A stretch of 64,000 nt of DNA, from positions 36,972,755-37,036,754 of the forward strand of contig CM022299.1 in NCBI GenBank assembly GCA_011799875.1. The letters run 5' to 3'. This DNA comes from Thinopyrum elongatum (taxonomy: Eukaryota > Streptophyta > Magnoliopsida > Poales > Poaceae). A model generated the notes under the pieces. The model saw nothing but the letters and a program-made list of their open reading frames with translations. It did not search any database and was not told the origin of the DNA. Positions 56,700 through 64,000 of this stretch are shown in pieces (the first letter of the stretch is position 1; each line of letters opens with the position of its first letter). The position numbers and the translations under genes were made by a program.

Positions 56700-59600
56700 T
56701 TCCAAACTGGATCGGGATTGGGAGCTCTAGCCACCGCCGCCCTTCGACGCCCCGGCACGCCCCCGCCGGCCAGCCGCCGCCCCGCCGCCGACGCCTCGCC
56801 TCCTCCCCGGAGCCCCCGCTCGCCGACGCCCCCGTCGCCTCACCCCGCCGACCGCCCTGCCGCTCGACGTCGCCGGCACCACCCCGTCGCCGGACCGCGC
56901 CACCCCCTCGACCCTCATCCCCGACCGGCCTCCTCGAGCCACGCCGCCCCCGTGCCTCTACAGCCGTCGGTGAGGCCCCGGCCTTTGCCGTCTCCCCTTT
57001 CCCCCTCGTCCCCGTCCTCGATGCCGTCCGCCGTGCCAGGCCGCGCTCGCCGCGGTCCCCTGCTCCGTTAGCCGCGCCCCCGCTGCGCCTGGCCACGCAC
57101 GCGCGCGCACCGCGCTCGCCCGCTCGAGCCTGCTGCTCGCCGCAGCCTCCCTCTCTCCCCTCGGTGCTGCTAGCCTGCGGCCGCGCCCACCCGCACCCGC
57201 GCGCGCGCGCCCGCCCCGCCTGCTCCTGCGCACCGCGCCCGCGTCGCCCCGCTCTGCCGCACGCGCGCGCGCCCCGCCCACTGCCCTCGCTCGCGCGCCC
57301 GCGTCGCCCCTTGCAGACGACCGCCTGCGCGCGCACCGCGCGCCGCGCGCCCGTCGCCGCCCGTGGCCCTCTGTGCCACCGACCGGTGGGGCCGAACCCC
57401 CCCTAGCCTATGACAAGGGGGCCCCGCCCCAGAACGTTTTTATAAAAGGAAATTAAAATTAAGAATAATTAAAATAGATAAATAGATAAAAATAATTAGT
57501 TAATTAAATAATTAATTAGTTTAATTAATCCTGATTAGGTTAATCTAATTTAATTAATTAGTTTAATTAAATGCTAATTAACTTAATTAACCTTGCTGAC
57601 GTCAGCATGATGTCATGCTGACATCAGCGAGCACTATTCTGGATAATGTTTATTTTAAATAATTAAATAAATTCTAGAAATTAATAAAAACTTTAGAAAA
57701 TTATATTAAATAATCCGTAACTCCGATGAAAATACTTTATACATGAAAGTTGCTCAGAACGACGAGACGAATTCAGATACGCGGACCGTTCGTCCGCCAC
57801 ACGTCCCTAACTATCCGAACATGCAACCGTTCCCCTCTTTTCGTCTGTCCGAAATGCCGGACATTGGGAAATACTTTCCCGGATGAATCCCACCTTCGCC
57901 AGTATCACCCGACACTGCGTTAGATCACCTCCGTCACCGCGTATTGCCATGTTATGCTTTGTGCTGCACTTGATCGCTGTGTATTTATATTGTTTCCTCC
58001 CCTTCTCTCTCGGTAGCCCCCGACACCGACGTCGTCCCCGAGGCCGACGCAGCTCCGGAGACCAAATCCACCGTTGACGACCTTGCCCTTGCCGCCGAGC
58101 AACCAGGCAAGCCCCCCCCTTTGATCATCCCGATATCGCCCATTCTAATTTCTCATGCTTGCATTAGAATTGCTGTTGCTACTGCTTTACCTATTCTGAT
58201 GCATAGCCTGTTTATTGTAACCTGCTGTTGATAATTACCTGCATATCCTAAACTGTTTAGTCTAGGCTGGGTAGAGACCTATCAGTGACCCCACTTATCC
58301 CGACTGCCGCGCTGGATCGTCAGAAGACCCGATCAACGGGATTGAAGACCAGGCCCCGACACCGCACATCACCCCCCCTTAGTTGTAACGACACTGCAGC
58401 GTTACTATCGAGTGCCGAGGGTGAAACCTCATGTAGCACTTCTGATGTTAACTCTGTAGAGTAGCTATTCGATCGTGGTCATCGAGGGTGATTCCTCCTT
58501 CACCGCTTCCGATAACGACGCTGTCGTACAACACCTCAAGTGTGGACCCAGTGAGGGTGATTCCTCCGAGTTCACCTTGACAGACACATCGAGTAGGAAT
58601 CCAATGAGGGTGATACCTCGGATTCCCCTGTTGTTATGGACACACGAATACTTGGAATGTACTATTGTTACTTGGAAAGGCGGGTCGACCCTGAGGGGTA
58701 CCCGCGTGTGATGTGAAGGCGGGTTGCCAGTGTGGTGCCCGAGTGGTGAATACGAGGCGCGGCCGGGCATTCTTAACCCTTGCCGCAAGTCCTCGAGACG
58801 GGGCGACGGGGTCACATCTTTCGTGAGTCTCTGCTCGTTACCGCAAGCCCCTAGTCCTAACGATTTGGATATTTGATCCGAGCAGGCCTCTGGCCTGATA
58901 GCACTAACCATCACATGGGCATAGTATGGGCGTTCTGCATCGTATGCATCAGCCGAAAGCTCTGTCAGACGTCCAGTTCAGCATGGCGGCACGGTCGGAT
59001 CGTGTCGGCCACCCGAGGCGATGCTGGTATCCACCCTGTGCGCAACGACCCGGAGGGCGAGGGGCGATGGCCAAGACCCCCTTGCGCTTAGGATGTAGAC
59101 CGGCGGGGACCTCTCTACTTAGCTGTAGGTAGGGTTGCGGTGTGTTGTTTGGCCGAGGCCGGGCATGACCCAGGAAAGTGTGTCCGGCCGGAGTTAATCG
59201 AGCGTGTTGTGTAAGTTGGTGCACCCCTGCAGGGAAGAACATTTCTATCGATAGCCGGTCCTACGGTAAAGGACACTCGGAGTTGTATCCCGATCGATAC
59301 AACTAGAACTGGATACCTGTGATGAGACCTGTATGTATGGCTCTGGGATTGCTTCTCGCAGGGAGTCGAGAAGGGATCTCTGGACGAGGTTGATGACTGT
59401 ATGGCTCTGGGATTGCTTTCTCGCAGGGAGTCGAGAAAGGATCTCTGGGTGAGGTTGAGACTTAATGATACTACTACATTATATTGTACTGTTCTACTCT
59501 CTTCTACTGCTGCAAGACCGCTGAAGATGCTAGTCTTCGATAGGACTAGGCCTTCTCTCTATTCTGGCATTTCTGCAGCCCAGTCCACATATACAGCCTC

Positions 59601-60107
59601 CCCTTGAAAATGTTGCATATGTAGTGTAGATCCTTGCTTGCTGAGTACTTCTGAGTACTCACGGTTGCTTTGTTTTCCTTTTCTCCCCGTATCAGTTTGT
59701 CGTAACAAGATGACGGAGCCCCTGAGACAGCTGCCTTGCCGACGATCGCTACTACTACTACCCAGAGGATGGATACTACTATGAGTTGACTGACGACCAG
59801 GAGTAGGATCGGAGGGTCCCAGGCAGGAGGCCTTCGCCTTTCGATCGTAGTGTTTTATTTTGCCCCGCCTTTCTAAAGGCCTTTCTGTTTCTGTTTCATA
59901 TCTATACTCAGATATCTGATGCTTCCGCTGACGCTTGTTCGCAAGCTTATGTATTCGAGCCCTCGAGGCACCTGGCTTGTAATATAAAGCTTGTATGACT
60001 TTATTTATGTTTTAGAGTTGTGTTGTGATATCTTCCCGTGAGTCCTTAGGCTTGATCGTGTGCATTTGCGTGTATGATTAGTGCACGATCGGGCCGGGGG
60101 CGTCACA
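56700..60107 (+). repeat. 3' LTR, lacking its first 0.66 kb
   Basis: It begins at TCCAAACTGGATCGGGA, matching the 5' LTR from about 45993, and runs to CGTCACA at 60107. It differs from the 5' LTR by scattered substitutions and a few indels (for example about 10 bp missing near 57515), so unlike the middle copy it looks like a true, polished second LTR. Confidence 0.85.
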
Positions 60108-60112
60108 ATTAA
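60108..60112 (+). repeat. Target-site duplication ATTAA (right)
   Basis: Matches 45324-45328. The following TGCTTTTTATTATGC and TTCATTATTAATGTAC repeat the host words seen just before 45324, which are themselves a short local repeat of the CACTA element. Confidence 0.9.
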
Positions 60113-60188
60113 TGCTTTTTATTATGCTTTTTTCTTCATTATTAATGTACTAATTGTTTATTATCTTTTCAATGCAGGTTCGTGGAAC

Positions 60189-60731
60189 ATGGGCAAGGGG
60201 AAGGCCGACGGCGTGGGTTTCCTACGCAAGGTCGTCGGCATGCCTAGTCGGAGTGGTCGAGCACGTAATCCTACCCCCCGACTACTTGAGGATGACTCCT
60301 CACAGGGAGGTCTAGGGAGAGGTGCCCCTAGAGGAGGAGGGGGCGGGGGGAGAGCCCCTAGAGGGCGAGGGGGTGGGGGGAGAGCCACTACAGGGGGTCG
60401 CGGCCAGAAAGAGCGCACCCTCAGCGACTTAGGGGTGTTGTCTTCGAGGCCCTCCTCTAGTGAGGTACCCTCCTCTAGTGAGGTACCCTCTTACGAGGAG
60501 GAGGACGAGGAGGTTCAGGAGGAGGAGGAGGAGGAGGAGGTTCGGGATGGGGGCGAGGAGGAGGAGGTTCGGGATTGGGGCGAGGAGGAGGAGGAGGTCG
60601 GAGAGGGGGACGAGGATGAGGAGGAGGCAGGCGAGGAGGATGGTGGTGGCGGGGATGATGGTGCTGGCGGGGAGGGGGTTGGCAACAACAAGGGGTGGCT
60701 GCGTGGTAACGCAAAGCTCCCAAAGCAGATT
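60189..60731 (+). pseudogene. CACTA second protein (Ptta/En/Spm-like), 5' part, interrupted
   Basis: After an acceptor TTTTCAATGCAG|G (60178) the ATG at 60189 opens MGKGKADGVGFLRKVVG. A Gly/Arg-rich part (about residues 40-75) and a strongly acidic Glu/Asp-rich part (about 110-160) follow. The end reads KGWLRGNAKLPKQI, which resembles the RG-x-x-KLP start of the plant En/Spm-type second-protein domain. At 60732 an LTR retrotransposon cuts the frame, adding CNTPL and a stop. The rest of the gene is beyond the nested element and not in the window. Confidence 0.65.
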
Positions 60732-63700
60732 TGTAACACCCCCTTGTAATGACCACAGTGATCAGCTGTTAATAATGCCATGTCATCATCATTTGCAGTG
60801 CCAAGTCATATGTGTTAATAATTCAATTCAAATGCAAATCTGCAAATCAATTTAAAATTTCAAAGTGTAAATTGAAGTTGATCCAACTCTGCTGGAAAAA
60901 TGTTCATTAAATGGCAAATAATCCAGGAACCTTTCTAAAATCAACCTCAAAATATTTGGAGTTGGATAGATGACTCAAGCAAGTTGGAACAGACCTAAAA
61001 ACAGAATATTTGATATAATTAAAATCATAATAAATTCAAACAAACTTCAAATCAGTCCAAACCACTTTTTGGTGAGAGATATTATTGCATCACAATATCT
61101 GGACCAACTCCCATATTTTTCAAAAGTGCACAAGTGGCCTAAACATTTTGAAACAGAAGAGGGATTAAAAGAAAAAGGAAACAGAAAATAGAAAATATAA
61201 AAGCGAGGCACTGTGCACTGGGCCTTAGTGCACAGTGCCCCGAGCTGCGGTCCAGCCGGCCCAGCCCACTCACCGTCGTCCTCTTCATCGCGCTGTCGAA
61301 CGCGCGCGTCGACACGCAGGCAAGCGCGGCGCGTGTCGACCATCCTCCGGCGCCGCTGCCGCCGCGTAGGGGGATAAGAGGCCCCTCGGCCTCACCGCGA
61401 ACCCTAGCCCCTCGCAGACTTCTTCCTCCTCGCGCGCCGTTCCCCTTTCCCCTCCAGATCCGGTGCCCGAGCGCTGCCGTCGCCGCGCGTCGTCACCGCC
61501 GTGGCCTCCGTCGACACCTCGCAGCCCCACCGTGTCTGCACGCTCCGCCGAGCTCGACTACGTCGTCTGCGTCGAGCAACGGGGGCCGGGGAGCACCACA
61601 ACGCCTGCAACGCGCCGCCCCCTTTCGGCTCTGTTCCGGCGAAACTCCGGCGACCTCGACCCCTGCAGCTCCTAATCCTCACACGGGCCACCTTGCGCCG
61701 CTCGGTGAGCACTCTCCCTCTCTCTCTGGCCTCTCTGGTAGCCCGTCTGCACGCTGGAGCCGCGGCACCTCGGAGACCCGAATGCCACCGCCGCCATTGC
61801 CGCTGCAGCCAAGCTCCCGAGCTGTTGCTAGCTCGTTTGACTCCTCCGGCGAGCTCCCTGTGAGCCGTAGGCTCCGCACAGCTAGCTAGTTAGGTCGCCC
61901 GCGCGCTAGAACGTCGAACCCGACGAGCTCGAGCTTCGGACGTCCGCCTCGCTCAGCGCCGGCGACGTTCCGGCCACCTCCGAGCCCGGCTGTTGGCTCA
62001 GCTAGATGCGCGAGGACGCCAGCTATCGAACGCGCCCAAGCGCGCCCCGAAACGAGCTCTGTAGCGTGATTCCGGCGAGCTCCGGCGACGCGCCGCCGCG
62101 TTTCTGGTCGCCGGCGCAATTCCGGCGCCGGGCGCCGACGTGGCCGGTCCGGGGCCACCTCCAGGGTCACTGACCCGTGGGCCCTAGGGGCCCGGCCGGC
62201 CAGTTGACCAGTCAGCAGTGCTGACTGGACCGGCCCAGCCGCTGACAGGCGGGCCCCACCTCCCTGATTAATTAATTAAAACATTTTAGAAATAAAAATA
62301 AACTAATTACCCTAATGAGTCTATGACATGTGGGGCCAGAAGCTTAATTAGCAGTTTAGATTAATTCTAATGCACTGTTAAAGAAACAGAGGCTGACATG
62401 TGGGTCCCACTGGACCCACATGTCATATTTGAGTTAGTCAGCCGACTGTTGACTTGCTGACGTCAGCATCACGTCATGCTGACGTCATAATTCATTTTCT
62501 GTGAATTAAAAATAATTCCAAAATTCAAATAATCTTTGAAAATTCATATCTTTTAAACCGTAGCTCAGATCGAAAAAGTTTATACATGAAACTTGCTCAG
62601 AACGACGAGCCGAGTCTGATCGTGCCGTCTGTTTCTTCATCGGAACCCCCTACGTAGAAGAACTCGTAACTCCGGACCCGAATCCGGCAGATGAATAGTG
62701 CACACACGTCGGATATTAAATCCCAGAATAATTCTAAAAATAACTAAAATGACTTAGATGCATATTCAGGCAACCCTGCACTGCATCGTAGCATAGCGCG
62801 CTCTGTGTGGCATATGTTTGCATATTGTTTACCTGTTTCCTCCCCCTCTTCCTTCTCGATAGACCCCGACGCAGACGTAGCTCCAGACGCAGACGCCGCA
62901 CAGGAGTACGACTACGTCCCCGACGATACTACTGAAGACCTTGCCCTTGCCCCCGAGCAAATAGGCAAGCACCCCCATTTTGAGCATGCCTATATCGCCT
63001 ACTCTCTTCTCTCTTATGCTTGCATTAGAACTGCTACTGCTACTGTTTTCCTATATCTGCTGCATAGCCTGATTATTGTACCCTGCTTTGTTACCTTACT
63101 GGTTATCCTAGACTGATTATTATAGGCTGGGTAGAGACACGACAGAGACCTCCACTTGATCCCGACTGCCCTGCTGGATATCAGAAGACCCGATCATCGG
63201 GATTGAGGACCAGACCCTGGCACCGCACATCACTACCCCTTTGTTGCCGACACTGCTGGGTTACCGTCGAGTGCCGAGGGTGATACCTCGCTAGCACTTC
63301 TGATGTTAACCTTGTAGGTTAGTTACTCGGTCGTGGTAAGCGAGGGTGATTCCTCCTACACCACCCCCGATAACGACATCGTCGCGCAACCTCTCAAGTG
63401 TGGACCTCGAGGGTGATTCCTCCTTCGTTCACCTTGATGATAACATCGAGCGGGAACTCCATCGAGGGTGATTCCTCATGGTTCCCTTCGGTGTCCGACA
63501 CACAGTTTCCTTGGATATTATGACTTGACTATGGACCACGATACTAAAGACGGGTCGGCCCTGAGGGGTACCCGCGCGAGCTTATTGCGAAGTGATGTGG
63601 AGTCGGGTTGACCTGGATGGTGCCCGCGAGATAACTACGAGGCGTGGCCGGGCATTCTTAGCTCGTTTCCGCGCGCTCCTAATCCACTACGGTTTGGATA

Positions 63701-64000
63701 TTTGATCCGAGGGGCCTCTGGCCCGATAGCACTAACCATCACGTGGGCATAGTATGGGCGTTCTGCGTCGTATACTTCAGCCGAAGCTTAATAGACGTCA
63801 GCGACTGAGCGGCGCGCGCTGAATTGGACTGGGAACGCAACCGCGCTTGTATAAGGGGTTGCTAGGTCTGCTTTCAGCCGCGTACGCAACGTGCAGGAGC
63901 GTCCGGGGCGATGGCCCGAGACCCCTGGGGGCATAGGTTAGTCCGGCGTGCTGACCTCTCTGTTAAGTATTCGGTCGGGTTGCGGCGTGTTGCTTAGCCG
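60732..64000 (+). mobile_element. Second LTR retrotransposon with TGTAACACC terminus, partial
   Basis: It begins TGTAACACCCCCTTG inside the CACTA second gene; the 5 bp before it (60727-60731, AGATT) would be the left target duplication. The sequence is a relative of the LTR at 45329: 63120-64000 aligns with 47560-48440 (GGCTGGGTAGAGAC, GGGTGATTCCTCC, TAGCACTAACCATCACGTGGGC), while the first part is more diverged. At least 3.27 kb is LTR; its end and internal region lie beyond the window. The GC-rich frames at 61240-62200 are LTR sequence, not genes. Confidence 0.75.

Larger units (their letters stand above)
45329..60107 (+). mobile_element. Ty3/gypsy LTR retrotransposon, rearranged, inside CACTA
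   Basis: One insertion with matching 5-bp duplications (ATTAA) at both ends. From left to right: a full 5' LTR (45329-49403, 4075 bp), primer site, gag-pol (50022 onward), a jump at 53866 into the last 0.9 kb of an LTR, a second primer site (54758-54769), a second gag start with many small indels, and a jump at 56700 into the last 3.4 kb of an LTR. The integrase end and 3' purine tract are missing. The polymerase order (protease, RT, RNase H, integrase) is that of Ty3/gypsy; the RT sequence is like chromoviruses of the Tekay/Del kind, but the chromodomain region is lost. Confidence 0.85.
41461..64000 (+). mobile_element. CACTA (En/Spm-type) DNA transposon, partial, with nested retrotransposons
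   Basis: The left terminus is CACTACCAGAATAACC at 41461. It is followed by dense subterminal repeats of TATGCCGACGG in both orientations. The remaining coding parts are the C-terminal piece of the transposase (44668-45240) and the start of the second protein (60189-60731). The catalytic core of the transposase is missing between the left end and 44668, so the element is internally deleted and cannot move itself. Two LTR retrotransposons split it, at 45329 and 60732. The right terminus is beyond the window. Confidence 0.8.

Noticed and set aside
60161..60781. Pro-rich minus-strand frames opposite the CACTA second protein
   Set aside because: Direct complement of Glu-rich GAGGAG repeats; the plus-strand frame has an acceptor, a start and the RGxxKLP-like end.
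61240..62200. Frames of 60-120 codons near the start of the second retrotransposon
   Set aside because: GC-rich LTR sequence, different frames on both strands, no domain.
1..64000. tRNA, rRNA genes or a CRISPR array
   Set aside because: The tRNA-like words found (TGGTATCAGAGC, TGGCGCCGTTGCCGGG) are retrotransposon primer sites; no cloverleaf, rRNA segment or spaced repeat array was seen.

Overview
This is a plant nuclear window, almost certainly from a grass of the wheat tribe (Triticum, Aegilops or a close relative). The grounds are split genes with GT-AG introns, a cluster of LRK10-type (leaf rust 10 locus-like) receptor kinase sequences, a Stowaway MITE, long-LTR retrotransposons nested inside each other, and a CACTA element with TATGCCGACGG subterminal repeats. 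No prokaryotic gene layout, RNA gene or CRISPR array is visible. Species, chromosome and TE family names are not assigned, because they need a database search.

Layout. (1) 1-11042 is nested LTR retrotransposon DNA. A minus-strand, apparently non-autonomous element (3567-10920; LTRs at both ends, tRNA-Asp-type primer site at 9263-9279) sits inside an older LTR (2198-3566 plus 10921-11042). (2) 7441-14205 and 14206-21014 are two copies of a recent tandem duplication of about 6.8 kb. Each copy holds half of that retrotransposon, a decayed gag-protease relic, and the last exon of a receptor kinase gene. The duplication breakpoint lies inside the last intron of that gene. (3) 19955-23371 (minus strand) is the one complete host gene: a four-exon, 649-residue receptor kinase with signal peptide, GUB_WAK_bind and WAK-associated ectodomain, one membrane span and an intact Ser/Thr kinase domain. 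(4) Upstream of it on the same strand, five more ectodomain exons (23703-32983) stand in tandem. They have no kinase exons of their own, and each ends in a phase-1 splice donor that matches the acceptor of the shared membrane/kinase exons. Four of them carry a conserved promoter-like block. A sixth, longer ectodomain exon lies at 39703-40435. (5) 33240-41460 holds transposon debris, a 421-bp terminal-inverted-repeat element and an AP2/ERF-like pseudogene. (6) From 41461 a CACTA transposon begins and runs past the window end. It is internally deleted and split by two LTR retrotransposons with TGTAACACC termini: 45329-60107 (flanked by ATTAA duplications) and 60732 onward.

How it fits together. 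The biological centre is the receptor kinase locus. The proposed function is cell-surface sensing of wall or pathogen-derived ligands, with signalling through one cytoplasmic kinase. The layout, several promoter-plus-ectodomain cassettes before one membrane/kinase module, resembles clustered alternative first exons and could let one kinase be fused to different ectodomains. B and D are open; C, E and F carry lesions. Whether any cassette is really spliced to the kinase needs transcript data. The duplicated last exon downstream has lost the catalytic HRD arginine and is either a dead fragment or an alternative 3' end.

Cautions. There is a 13-base N gap at 40517-40529. The stretch 53866-56699 repeats nearby LTR and gag sequence with many single-base deletions, which looks like unpolished or misjoined assembly rather than biology.
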